Notes: generated by a model from the letters alone, not told the origin. DNA of 64,000 bases from Kiloniella laminariae DSM 19542 (GCF_000374005.1 NZ_KB893168.1:62184-126183); one strand, 5' to 3'; positions 26,901 to 35,480 are shown, counted from the stretch's first letter. Made by a program: numbers and translations.

Positions 26901-28286
26901 CTATCCGGTTGTCAGCGAGAGCGCCCGAGCGTCAGCGCGGGCGGCCCGGTTTACATGCCCCAACCCTTTGTGAGCGCGGGCCACATAACTCCAGTTTTGC
27001 ACTGAAGTGTTTTTCAAAGCACAACGTTCGTTTGCCAGGGCAAGGGCCAGGTCAAAACGTTTTGCCCGAAGAGCTGCCTCCAGCAAGGTCCAGCCGATTA
27101 TATCGCGCTGGGCATGGCTGCCGCCAAGACGGTGCGTCATGTAACGAACAGCCAAAAGCCGATCAACACAACTGCCATAGTCTTCCCGTTCAAAGTCTTG
27201 CAGAGCCAGACAGAATGGTAGACCGATTTCCCGGCTCATCGCCACGTTGGCATCTGTTGCATGGCCGATATAACGTTCATTGGCATTGAGCAGCCGCTGT
27301 GCAGCCTCTGTCCGCCCATCAGACACAAAGGTCATCATGGCATGAACATCATTGAAGGCATAAAGCGTATCTTCCGCACTGGGCTCCCATTTATCAGCAA
27401 GGGAAGTCCAGCGGTCCCCAACATCGATCCCAAGAAGCTTAAGCCGCCATAACAGAGCCGCAGCATCCAGCTCTTCGTACTTGTCGGCTGTCTGGTTCTG
27501 GGTCCGCAGATTGTTATCATAAATATCAAGGACACGATCAACCTGCCCTACATCCAGATGAAACAAGGACAGATGCCACCAGAGATGGTTGGCAAAGTGG
27601 CTGCGCGACCAGCTTGGCGCGCGTTCTCTCATAAAGCTTATCCCGCCCGCCTGACGGCCCTGCATTTCCATAACATGGGAAACCGAATGAACCGCGTAGG
27701 GATTGTCAGGGCGGATCGCCAGTGACATACGTCCCATCTCTTCTGCCTGGAGATAGTCGCTGTTTTCTTCCAGGCCAAAAGAATAGAAACCAAGCACAAA
27801 TTCGTAACCTGGCATGTCCTCATCCCAGAGGGCAAAGACCCGGGCAACACAGTCGCGTTGCCCAACCACATCACCCAACAGGACATCAGCAAGGTGAATC
27901 ATCTGCAGTGCAAGGAGATCAAGAGGATAGCAGGTTAAGACAGCTTCCCAGTGTTGAACAGCAGCAAAAAAATCACCATCAACCCAGGCTCGTACAGCTT
28001 TGATATGGCCGCGTTCCCGTTCATTTGCCTTGTCCCAGAGCGCTTCGGCTTTTTCAAGAGCAGACAACATTCGGCGATAAATTCTTGTTTCCAGAGTCTG
28101 GGTCAGCCAGGCCGCCTTAAAGCAGTGTCCCATGATGAAATCAGGGTGTTCTTCAAGCGTCCGGTTGATCATGGTGATCGGATCACCAAAGAATGTCATG
28201 GTACAGAGATGTGCCTCTTCCAAAGCTTTAATCGCATCCCGATTTCCATAGGAAACGGGGACACCCCTGCAATCATTCAATGACAT
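26901..28286 (-). CDS. TTC38-like tetratricopeptide repeat protein (paralogue 2)
   Basis: A 461-residue soluble helical-repeat protein. It aligns end to end by eye with the protein at 5611-6954: CRG near residue 6, FGLEE at 170-174, FHLDVGQVDRVLDIYD at about 242-257 (FHLELGQKDEVLKLYD in the other) and GGSHAQRD at 388-395. It extends about 14 residues further at the C-terminus. There is no signal peptide. It lies 68 bases downstream of the E1 gene on the same strand and could be the last gene of that operon. Function is unknown for the whole family, so no role is proposed. Confidence 0.75.
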   Translation of the reverse strand: MSLNDCRGVPVSYGNRDAIKALEEAHLCTMTFFGDPITMINRTLEEHPDFIMGHCFKAAWLTQTLETRIYRRMLSALEKAEALWDKANERERGHIKAVRAWVDGDFFAAVQHWEAVLTCYPLDLLALQMIHLADVLLGDVVGQRDCVARVFALWDEDMPGYEFVLGFYSFGLEENSDYLQAEEMGRMSLAIRPDNPYAVHSVSHVMEMQGRQAGGISFMRERAPSWSRSHFANHLWWHLSLFHLDVGQVDRVLDIYDNNLRTQNQTADKYEELDAAALLWRLKLLGIDVGDRWTSLADKWEPSAEDTLYAFNDVHAMMTFVSDGRTEAAQRLLNANERYIGHATDANVAMSREIGLPFCLALQDFEREDYGSCVDRLLAVRYMTHRLGGSHAQRDIIGWTLLEAALRAKRFDLALALANERCALKNTSVQNWSYVARAHKGLGHVNRAARADARALSLTTG

Positions 28287-28354
28287 AGACTTCTCTCTTG
28301 TTTCTCAGCCATATTCGCGGGCTTTTCATTTTCCTAGCAAGCAATTGTGTCGGG

Positions 28355-30727
28355 TTAGTGACGACGCGCTGCTTTGCTAATCCAGTTATCATCAATCTGA
28401 TAATGATCGAACAGGTCGATCAAATCTCCACACTGCCCAAAAGAATTGATCCCCAAGGGTGCGACGGCATGGCCTCTTACGCCCCCCATCCAGGCCAGAG
28501 CTGCGGGATGACCATCGATAACTGTAACCAGACGCGCATTTGACGCCAAAGGCTCGAGCAGGTTTTCAACATGCGCCATTTGACCATTGTCTTCGCCTTT
28601 TAAACGCAAGCGTTCAAGATCCTGCCATTCATTATAAAGACGATCGGTCGAGGTCACCGAAAGCAGCCCCATTTCGGGGAAATCAGTCTTCAGAGCATCA
28701 AAAGCCTTTAAAGCTTCAGGAGCCAGAGCCCCTGTATAGACCAGTGCTTTGCTTGATCCTTTTGCCGGAGGAACCAGCCAGTAACCGCCGCTGACGATCC
28801 CTTTTCGGGTTTCTTCGTCGAGTGTACGCGACGGCTGTTCTATCTGTCGGGTTGAAAGGCGGAGGTAAACCGAACCACCATTGCTCTCATCCTGCATATG
28901 GGCAAAGCTCCAGCCCATGATCTCGGCCACTTCGTCAGCAAAGGCTGGCTCAAAGGAGGTGAGCCCCGGTTGCCCCATGCCAATCATCGGTGTTGAGATC
29001 GACTGATGAGCGCCCCCTTCTGGTGCCAGCGTAATCCCTGATGGCGTAGCCACCAGCATAAAGCGGGCATCCTGATAACAGGCATAATTCAGAGCATCGA
29101 GACCGCGCGAAATAAAGGGGTCGTAGAGTGTACCAATCGGCAAAAGACGCTCGCCAAACAGACTTCCGGACAGTCCGAGTGCTGCCAGATTAAGAAAAAG
29201 GTTATTCTCGGCGATCCCCAGTTCAACATGCTGCCCGGAGGGATGGCGGTCCCACTTCTGCATGGAGGGAACCTTGTTCGCCCGGAAGGCATCTTTTTTG
29301 TCTTTGCGGCCGAATAACCCGCGCTGATTGACCCAGCCGCCCAGATTGGTTGAAACCGTTACATCCGGAGAGGTGGTGACAATCCGGTCGGCAAGATCAC
29401 CACCAGCCTTAGCAAGATCATTGAGGATACGACCAAAGGTTTCCTGGGTTGAGGCTTTATCCGCGACTGTAAAGGGCATCTTTTCAGGCAGGGCTATTTT
29501 CCGGGCATCTTTATGTCGGGAACCATTACTGACAAGCGAAGCATCCTCAATAATCTGTTTGATTGCCTCCAGATCCCCCTTCAGCCCGGCGAAATGATCC
29601 CACTCCTGCCCGGATTCAACACCGCAGGTTTTCTGGAATTCAGCAAATTGCGGCAAGTTCATCAGGCCAGCATGATTATCCTTGTGACCCTGCAGGGGTA
29701 GCCCATAACCCTTGACAGTATAACAAACAAAGGTTGTCGGCTTGTCATCAGGAACTGACTGGAAAGCTTCAAGCAAGGTTTCCATGCAGTGCCCGCCCAG
29801 ATTGGTCATCAACCGTTGCAGATCATCATCGGCATAACTGGCTATCAGCTGGTGTAGATCAGATTCATCCGGTAAATCCTGTATGATCTGTTTGCGCCAG
29901 GCAGCAGCTCCCTGGAAGGTCAGTGCAGAGTAGATGTCGTTCGGACAGGCATTGATCCAACGACGTAGCGCCTTACCGCCGGGACGGTTAAAAGCGGTTC
30001 TTTGTAACTTGCCGTATTTCAGAGTGATGACATTCCAGCCAGCCGCCCGGAAAAAACGTCCGATGATGCGAAACAGGTCTTCATTGACCATGCCATCAAG
30101 GCTTTGACGGTTGTAATCGATAATCCACCAGATATTGCGGATGTCATGCTTCCAGGTATCAAGCAAGGCCTCATAGATGTTGCCTTCATCCAGTTCTGCA
30201 TCCCCAACCAGCGCAACCATCCGTCCCGGCACCTCATCCGAAGGAATGATATCCTTGTACCGCAGATAATCCTGGGTCAGCGCCGCAAAGTTAGTGATTG
30301 CCGCCCCCAGTCCAACCGAGCCGGTCGAGAAATCGATCATAGTTCCGTCTTTAGTTCGCGATGGATAGGACTGGGCCCCGGCAAAGGCCCGAAAGTTCTC
30401 CATCTTTTCCCGGGTCTGATTACCAAGCAGATACTGAATGGCATGCAGCACAGGGCTGGCATGGGGCTTTACCGCCACACGATCCTGTGCGCGCAGTTCA
30501 TGCATATAGAGGGCAGTCATGATTGTGGTGATTGAGGCACAGCTGGCCTGATGCCCGCCGACTTTCAAACCATCGCGGCTTTCTCGCAGGTGATTGGCAT
30601 TGTGGATCATCCAACTCGCAAGCCAGCGGACTTTGTTCTCGATTTGCTGAAGAGCCAAGACCTGTTCGTTTTCCCCATCCCACGCATTTTCGAACATGGT
30701 TTGATTCTCTGCCAATACAGCCTGCAT
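28355..30727 (-). CDS. Homodimeric 2-oxoacid dehydrogenase E1 (AceE-like, MdeB-type)
   Basis: A 790-residue thiamine-diphosphate enzyme of the AceE/transketolase type. Visible are HQASCASITTIMTALY, HASPVLHA, the TPP/Mg motif GDAELDEGN...NRQSLDG, and HVELGIAENN and TPSGITLAPEGGAHQS in the pyrimidine domain. Usual AceE is about 880-890 residues, so this is about 100 shorter. It follows the methionine gamma-lyase gene after 53 bases with AGGGG six bases before its ATG. In Pseudomonas putida the same pair is mdeA-mdeB, where the E1 oxidises the 2-oxobutyrate made by the lyase. That substrate is inferred here. No E2 or E3 gene is nearby, so it would have to share these subunits with another complex. 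Confidence 0.85.
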   Translation of the reverse strand: MQAVLAENQTMFENAWDGENEQVLALQQIENKVRWLASWMIHNANHLRESRDGLKVGGHQASCASITTIMTALYMHELRAQDRVAVKPHASPVLHAIQYLLGNQTREKMENFRAFAGAQSYPSRTKDGTMIDFSTGSVGLGAAITNFAALTQDYLRYKDIIPSDEVPGRMVALVGDAELDEGNIYEALLDTWKHDIRNIWWIIDYNRQSLDGMVNEDLFRIIGRFFRAAGWNVITLKYGKLQRTAFNRPGGKALRRWINACPNDIYSALTFQGAAAWRKQIIQDLPDESDLHQLIASYADDDLQRLMTNLGGHCMETLLEAFQSVPDDKPTTFVCYTVKGYGLPLQGHKDNHAGLMNLPQFAEFQKTCGVESGQEWDHFAGLKGDLEAIKQIIEDASLVSNGSRHKDARKIALPEKMPFTVADKASTQETFGRILNDLAKAGGDLADRIVTTSPDVTVSTNLGGWVNQRGLFGRKDKKDAFRANKVPSMQKWDRHPSGQHVELGIAENNLFLNLAALGLSGSLFGERLLPIGTLYDPFISRGLDALNYACYQDARFMLVATPSGITLAPEGGAHQSISTPMIGMGQPGLTSFEPAFADEVAEIMGWSFAHMQDESNGGSVYLRLSTRQIEQPSRTLDEETRKGIVSGGYWLVPPAKGSSKALVYTGALAPEALKAFDALKTDFPEMGLLSVTSTDRLYNEWQDLERLRLKGEDNGQMAHVENLLEPLASNARLVTVIDGHPAALAWMGGVRGHAVAPLGINSFGQCGDLIDLFDHYQIDDNWISKAARRH

Positions 30728-30780
30728 TATTCTGCCCCTGTTTTTTTACTTTTCGTTGGATTATGACAACGCTTATTAAA

Positions 30781-32013
30781 TCAAGCTGAACGGGCCATCA
30801 TTTTGACCTTGCTTCCGCCTCCGGCCACATCAAGCGCGTACTCGAGATCGGAAAGAATATCCTCGACCTCTTCGAGACCAACAGAAAGCCGTACGAGACT
30901 GTCTGTAATGTCGTATTCCTGGCGTTCTTCGGCTGTATAGGTCGAATGAGTCATTGTGGCGGGGTGTTGGATCAGGGTTTCCGCATCTCCCAGGCTGACT
31001 GCCCGGACGATCATCTGGCAACCATCAATCATTTTACGCCCCGTCTCCAGACCACCGTTGAGCTCAAAAGCAATCATCCCACCAGAATTGTCCATCTGTT
31101 TTTGGGCAATATCATATTGCTCAAAGCTTTCCAGACCAGGATAGAAAACCCGGCTAACCAGCGGGTGAGATTCAAGATAACTGGCAACCGTCATTGCACT
31201 GGCACAATGTCTATCCATCCGCAGGTTCAGTGTCTTGATCCCGCGCAGGATCAGCTGGGCATCCTGGGGGGACAGCACCGCACCTGTCATATCCTTGAGG
31301 CCAATCAGTCTGATGTCGTGCATGGCTTCTGCGGTTCCCACAACAGCTCCTGCTGTCAGATCGCCATGGCCACCAAGATATTTGGTCGCAGAATGGACCA
31401 CAAGATCAGCCCCGAGTTCGATGGGACGTTGCAGATAAGGACTGCAATAGGTGTTATCGACGATTACCGTTGCTGACTTACTGTGAGCAATCTCGGAAAT
31501 CGCGGCAATATCCACAACCCGCATGTTGGGATTGGCCGGGGTTTCAAAATATACAATCCGGGTTTTGTCACTGATTGCAGCTTCAAGCTTTGCCGGATCA
31601 GTCAGGTCGACATGACGTGTCGTCACCCCGAAGCGTTCAAGTCCGTGGCGGAAATAGGAGAAGGTGCAGCCATAAAGGGTACGGTCCACAATGATTTCAT
31701 CACCGGGCTTCACCAGGGTCCAGAAAACGGAGGTAATGGCCCCCATCCCGGAAGAGGTAACAAGAGCAGCTTCTCCTCCCTCCAGAATGGCCATGCGCTC
31801 TTCCAGCAAAGCCAGGGTCGGGTTGGAAATACGGGAATAGATGTAGCCAGCCTCTTCCTCGGCAAAACGACGGCCACCCTGTGCGGCAGAATCAAAGGCA
31901 AAGGTCGAGGTCATATAAACCGGCGGGTTCAACGCCCCTTGGTGATCAAGCGGATTATAACCGTGGTGAATGGCGCGTGTCGCGAAACCTTTTTTGCCTT
32001 TAAGATCAGTCAT
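30781..32013 (-). CDS. mdeA: L-methionine gamma-lyase
   Basis: A 410-residue PLP enzyme of the Cys/Met metabolism family. It splits methionine to methanethiol, ammonia and 2-oxobutyrate. Diagnostic residues fall at the numbers used for the P. putida enzyme: Tyr59 and Arg61 in IYSRISNP, Cys116 in LYGCTF (the lyase-specific cysteine), and the PLP Lys211 in HSATKYLGGHGD. ATG 32013 is chosen, with GGGAG ten bases upstream; a longer frame to 32085 would cover the sigma-54 promoter. It is the first gene of an operon with the E1 gene and lies opposite a TyrR-type activator. Confidence 0.92.
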   Translation of the reverse strand: MTDLKGKKGFATRAIHHGYNPLDHQGALNPPVYMTSTFAFDSAAQGGRRFAEEEAGYIYSRISNPTLALLEERMAILEGGEAALVTSSGMGAITSVFWTLVKPGDEIIVDRTLYGCTFSYFRHGLERFGVTTRHVDLTDPAKLEAAISDKTRIVYFETPANPNMRVVDIAAISEIAHSKSATVIVDNTYCSPYLQRPIELGADLVVHSATKYLGGHGDLTAGAVVGTAEAMHDIRLIGLKDMTGAVLSPQDAQLILRGIKTLNLRMDRHCASAMTVASYLESHPLVSRVFYPGLESFEQYDIAQKQMDNSGGMIAFELNGGLETGRKMIDGCQMIVRAVSLGDAETLIQHPATMTHSTYTAEERQEYDITDSLVRLSVGLEEVEDILSDLEYALDVAGGGSKVKMMARSA

Positions 32014-32056
32014 TTGAATTTGGCTCCCAGAGTGAAATGTCTTTAACACCCACAAA

Positions 32057-32073
32057 AGCAACAAGCGTGCCAA
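32057..32073 (-). promoter_or_regulatory. Sigma-54 promoter of the mdeA operon
   Basis: Read on the minus strand this is TTGGCACGCTTGTTGCT. It fits the -24/-12 consensus (TGGCACR-N4-TTGCW) at every conserved position, with GG and GC exactly ten bases apart. The predicted transcript would start roughly 12 bases further on and give a leader of about 30 bases before ATG 32013. Confidence 0.85.
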
Positions 32074-32123
32074 GTATTTTATCAAATAAAATCAAATAGA
32101 TACATAAATTCAAATCAAATTAA

Positions 32124-32141
32124 TGTAAATTTATTCTTACA
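32124..32141. promoter_or_regulatory. TyrR-type box (upstream activator site)
   Basis: TGTAAA-TTTATT-CTTACA matches the TyrR/PhhR box TGTAAA-N6-TTTACA in 11 of 12 positions. It lies about 70-80 bases upstream of the sigma-54 promoter of mdeA, the usual distance for an enhancer-type activator site, and about 95 bases before the divergent TyrR-like gene. Confidence 0.75.
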
Positions 32142-32202
32142 CTTATTTTAGCCTGGATCTTAAAAGTGCAGTAAATCTGTTGATTTTCAAAGATCAATAT
32201 GG

Positions 32203-32220
32203 TGTAAATTAATTCGTACG
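32203..32220. promoter_or_regulatory. Weaker second TyrR-type half box
   Basis: TGTAAA-TTAATT-CGTACG keeps the left half perfectly and three of six bases of the right half. It lies 15 bases before the start of the TyrR-like gene and 79 bases from the first box, a position that could allow autoregulation. Confidence 0.4.
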
Positions 32221-32235
32221 TAAGGATATATTTAC

Positions 32236-33807
32236 ATGAGAATTGAAATAAGAACCGATAATCGTTTGGGGATGACCCAGGAGGTTCTCTCAGTCCTGGT
32301 TGCCCAAGGCCTGGATTTGCGTAACCTTGAGGTCACAACCAATCATATCTATATCGACTTACCCTCGCTTGACCGGGCTCAAGCCCCGTCATCATTACCA
32401 TCAGCATTAACAGCGGCGATAACCGCTGTTCCTGGTGTGCACCAGATCATGCCCATTGACCTTCTGCCGACAGAGCGTCGCCGATTGCAATTACACGCAG
32501 TCCTGTCAAGTTTGCCTGACCCCGTTATTGCCATTGACACAAAGGGCGACATAACCCAGGCGAACGACGCAGCGCAAAAAATTGTCAATAAAACAGAACT
32601 GGACCTGAGAGGCAGACCACTGGACCAACTTCTCTCACAACCACTCGCCCATTTGCTGCAAAAATCTTCTTTTCAAATAGCCGAGATTGAAATGCAGCTG
32701 GGCGGCGAGAATTTTCTCTTGCATGCAGAACCAATCAAAGCACAAGAAAATCAGAATACCCAGATATCTGGCAGCGTACTGGTTTTTCAACGTCCGGCCA
32801 GACTGGGACGAACCTTCAGTGCACTTGATACAAAACAAGCTGTTAAAGATTTTTCGGCTATACTGGGGGAAACACCCGCATTCCTCCATATCAAGGATCG
32901 AGCAGTTCGGCTTTCCAAAGTTGATGCCCCACTACTAATCCTGGGAGAAACCGGAACCGGTAAAGAGCTTTTTGCCCGCGCCTGCCATGAATCCAGTCTC
33001 CGAAATAAAAACTCTTTTCTCGCCTTAAACTGTGCCGCGCTACCAGAAAATCTGGCAGAAAGTGAGCTGTTCGGCTATGCCCCCGGCGCTTTTACCTCTG
33101 CCACAAAAGGCGGCAAGCCGGGACTGCTGGAACTCGCTCACACTGGAACAGTTCTTCTGGATGAGATCGGCGAACTCACCCCCTATCTGCAGGCCAAACT
33201 GCTGCGGTTTTTACAGGACGGCAGTTTTATGCGGGTCGGCGGCACAAAAGAAATCAGGGTTGATGTCCGAACCATCAGTGCCACCAACCGCAATCTCGAA
33301 GAGATGGTTACAAAAGGGACTTTCCGCGAGGACCTCTATTATCGCCTCAATGTCCTGTCGATCACCCTTCCGCCTTTACGTGAACGAGCTGGAGATATTC
33401 CTCTGCTTGCCGGACACTTCACCAAACGAGCTTCCCGTCAGATTGGCTGCCGGACACCCGTTTTATCCCAGTCGCTAATAGACCAGCTTAGTGCCTATTC
33501 CTGGCCTGGAAATATAAGGCAAATGGAAAATGCCCTGTTCCGGGCAGTGTCTCTTTGTGAAAAAGAACAGCTATCAGCCGTTGATCTGGAATTACCATTA
33601 CAAATTCCCACCCCGCCTTCTCTTTCACAGGGCTCGCACATACAACTTGGCACCAGCTATAAACTGGCTTTGGAAAATTTTGAAAAGCATCTCTTTACAG
33701 AGCTTTATCCACTTCACCCAAGCAGCCGAAAGCTTGCACAGGCTCTTGGTGTTTCCCATACAACAGTTGCCGATAAATTAAGGAAATACGGAATTACACT
33801 CGATTAA
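32236..33807 (+). CDS. TyrR-type AAA+ transcriptional regulator
   Basis: A 523-residue regulator. It has an N-terminal ACT domain (RIEIRTDNRLGMTQEVLSVL), a PAS domain near 90-190 (LSSLPDPVIAIDTKGDI), and an AAA+ domain with Walker A GETGTGKE (237-244), Walker B VLLDEIGEL and sensor/arginine region PLRERAGDIP. A C-terminal Fis-type HTH (SSRKLAQALGVSHTTVADKL) follows. The sigma-54-contact loop reads GAFTSA at 284-289 instead of GAFTGA. ACT/PAS/AAA+/Fis order is that of TyrR and PhhR. It is divergent from mdeA-E1, whose promoter is sigma-54 type with a TyrR box, so it is very likely the activator. The effector amino acid, perhaps methionine or an aromatic one, is unknown. Confidence 0.9.
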   Translation: MRIEIRTDNRLGMTQEVLSVLVAQGLDLRNLEVTTNHIYIDLPSLDRAQAPSSLPSALTAAITAVPGVHQIMPIDLLPTERRRLQLHAVLSSLPDPVIAIDTKGDITQANDAAQKIVNKTELDLRGRPLDQLLSQPLAHLLQKSSFQIAEIEMQLGGENFLLHAEPIKAQENQNTQISGSVLVFQRPARLGRTFSALDTKQAVKDFSAILGETPAFLHIKDRAVRLSKVDAPLLILGETGTGKELFARACHESSLRNKNSFLALNCAALPENLAESELFGYAPGAFTSATKGGKPGLLELAHTGTVLLDEIGELTPYLQAKLLRFLQDGSFMRVGGTKEIRVDVRTISATNRNLEEMVTKGTFREDLYYRLNVLSITLPPLRERAGDIPLLAGHFTKRASRQIGCRTPVLSQSLIDQLSAYSWPGNIRQMENALFRAVSLCEKEQLSAVDLELPLQIPTPPSLSQGSHIQLGTSYKLALENFEKHLFTELYPLHPSSRKLAQALGVSHTTVADKLRKYGITLD

Positions 33808-33851
33808 TATTAATAGAGAAAAAAATTTGTTTTCCCATTACAAATGTCCCC

Positions 33852-34667
33852 TCAATTACTCAGAGGGATTTCAAATTTCCTTTCTATTAAGTCCCGTCGA
33901 TAACGGGCGATTTCATCCCAAATATTCTCGGAAAGACCTTTATTCTCCGAATAGAATTTATGACTGATCATCATGTACCAGTCATATTCCGCAAATGCTG
34001 GTTCAAGCTCGACAAGCTCATCATTCCGGCCTATTTTTTCAAGTAATTTTCGACCAATATTTCGCTCTATGATATAGGCTGAAAGGTGTTTTTCCGCGAC
34101 TAGTGACAAACCCTTTTCCGGTGAATGCACCGTATTTGCTTCAAGCCCAAAATCTTCCCTGAGCCGCTTGACGACCACATAACCCAAGGGAGCTCCGATA
34201 GACATCCCGACATTATTAAAAGCTTTTCCGTCCCACTTGAGCAAGGTGTCCTCACGAGCGAAAAGCATATAGGAAACCCTCAGTAAACGGCGATCAATGT
34301 CCGGATTTCCCTCTCCTTTTGCAACATCTAACGGATATTGCCCCAGGGCTTCACGTTCTTTCTGATAAATAGCGGGAAAGACAGCATCAACCTCATTGTC
34401 TTTTAACAAAGCCAGACAACGTTTCCAGGGACGCCTTATGAAATCGGTAGAAACATTCAGGGGAGCGAGAGAGGCAGAAATCATTTCAGGGAAGATACCA
34501 GGTTCTCTCTCCGGGACCTGATCGTCGCCACCTAACACAAAGGGTGGATGGCTTCTGTCTTCGTAACACACACGAAAGCTTTGCTCAGAAGCCCAAAGCT
34601 CTTGCGCCAGAAAAATACCCAAAAAGGACAATATTGCTCTTTTCAGATAGCCATGAAAACTGGTCAT
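33852..34667 (-). CDS. Periplasmic solute-binding protein (SBP_bac_3-like), orphan
   Basis: A 271-residue exported protein. It has a signal peptide (basic KR, hydrophobic AILSFLGIFLA) with likely cleavage at ELWAS-EQ near residue 28. The mature part FRVCYEDRSHPPFVLGG and the later NVGMSIGAPLGYVV match the two-lobed type-3 amino-acid-binding fold. There is no adjacent permease or ATPase, and the conserved polar ligand residues of true amino-acid binders are not obvious. It may act as a stand-alone sensor or binding protein. It converges with the TyrR-like gene after 44 bases. Confidence 0.7.
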   Translation of the reverse strand: MTSFHGYLKRAILSFLGIFLAQELWASEQSFRVCYEDRSHPPFVLGGDDQVPEREPGIFPEMISASLAPLNVSTDFIRRPWKRCLALLKDNEVDAVFPAIYQKEREALGQYPLDVAKGEGNPDIDRRLLRVSYMLFAREDTLLKWDGKAFNNVGMSIGAPLGYVVVKRLREDFGLEANTVHSPEKGLSLVAEKHLSAYIIERNIGRKLLEKIGRNDELVELEPAFAEYDWYMMISHKFYSENKGLSENIWDEIARYRRDLIERKFEIPLSN

Positions 34668-34990
34668 TCAATCTCGCTATTCTGGCAACTGGGTAACAGT
34701 ATCAACGGAAATCGTAAAATAATTCTGAATCCAGCCAACCAAGCTGGATACACCGGATTTTTTTTACACCCAGAGTCAATAATATTATGGGTCCAGTTTT
34801 TCACCCTCTCTGGTGAAAATTATCATTTTATGCTAGGTATTATCAGATAGGGTCTTCCAGTTTTCAATTGAAAATTTGGCAAAGAGGAACAAGCTTTTCA
34901 GTTCGATCCTGTGCCCGTTTCTGTTAGTAAAAACCAGTCTGATATTTTTAGCGTCAAATACGATAAACAACGGCAAAAGGAAATCGGTAA
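34668..34990. other. Non-coding gap with two hairpins
   Basis: This 323-base divergent gap holds no convincing gene. An ATCCAGC/GCTGGAT hairpin (34729-34749) is followed eight bases later by eight T. An 8-base stem, TTTTCACC/GGTGAAAA, lies at 34798-34819. Directly before it is ATGGGTCCAG (34787-34796), a 10-mer that recurs in other non-coding stretches of the window. The promoters of the two flanking genes must also lie here. Confidence 0.5.
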
Positions 34991-35368
34991 ATGATGCCTA
35001 CTACAGTTCATAGCATCTTAAAATATACTGTCCAGATCCTGAACACCAAGGGCAACGCCGATACACCGAAAGCACAGATTATCGTTCGATTGCTGAACAA
35101 GGAAGATAAGACCTGTGGTGTTGCTGTTTTCAAGGATTATGGCGAAAGCAATGCGCAAAACCCTTACGGTGATCACCAAAAGCAAACCGCAACCGCTTAT
35201 TATGATATAAAATACTATCAGTCTTTTGTTGATATTTTACGTCTTGAAAAAGAACTCTTCTGGAAAATAGCCTGGCAACAGATCGGTCCAAACAAAACCG
35301 TTCTCGATGTTTCCCTTGATACAAAAGCAGAAATTATCGGAGAACATTTTGGCAATGGCGGTGCCTGA
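34991..35368 (+). CDS. Hypothetical protein of 125 residues
   Basis: A small soluble protein that I do not recognise. AAAAGGA lies about nine bases before the ATG and a strong terminator follows 70 bases after the stop, which supports a real single-gene unit. The sequence alternates short hydrophobic strands with charged loops (ILKYTVQILNTKG, AQIIVRLLN, GVAVFKDYGESN) and ends in LDVSLDTKAEIIGEHF. This suggests a small beta-rich fold. There are no cysteine motifs, membrane segments or signal peptide. The codon use looks like that of its neighbours. Confidence 0.6.
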   Translation: MMPTTVHSILKYTVQILNTKGNADTPKAQIIVRLLNKEDKTCGVAVFKDYGESNAQNPYGDHQKQTATAYYDIKYYQSFVDILRLEKELFWKIAWQQIGPNKTVLDVSLDTKAEIIGEHFGNGGA

Positions 35369-35436
35369 CAAATCAGTATCTTTCCTGACCAGAGATCTTG
35401 TACTTTCCCGCTGATCCTCTGTTTCAAAAACATAAC

Positions 35437-35480
35437 AGATATGGCGCTTGAGAATTAGCTCAAGCGCCATATCTTTTTTT
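35437..35480 (+). terminator. Rho-independent terminator after the 125-residue gene
   Basis: A perfect 16-base stem from AGATATGGCGCTTGAG, with a 6-base loop, is followed by seven T. It ends just before the stop codon of the converging polyamine-transporter operon. Confidence 0.9.

Noticed and set aside
32014-32085. N-terminal extension of methionine gamma-lyase
   Set aside because: It would add 24 non-family residues and cover the sigma-54 promoter; with ATG 32013 the catalytic residues fall at the known positions (116 and 211).
34729-34765. ATCCAGC hairpin followed by eight T as a terminator
   Set aside because: Eight bases separate the stem from the T-run, and neither flanking gene ends there, so it was only noted within the gap.
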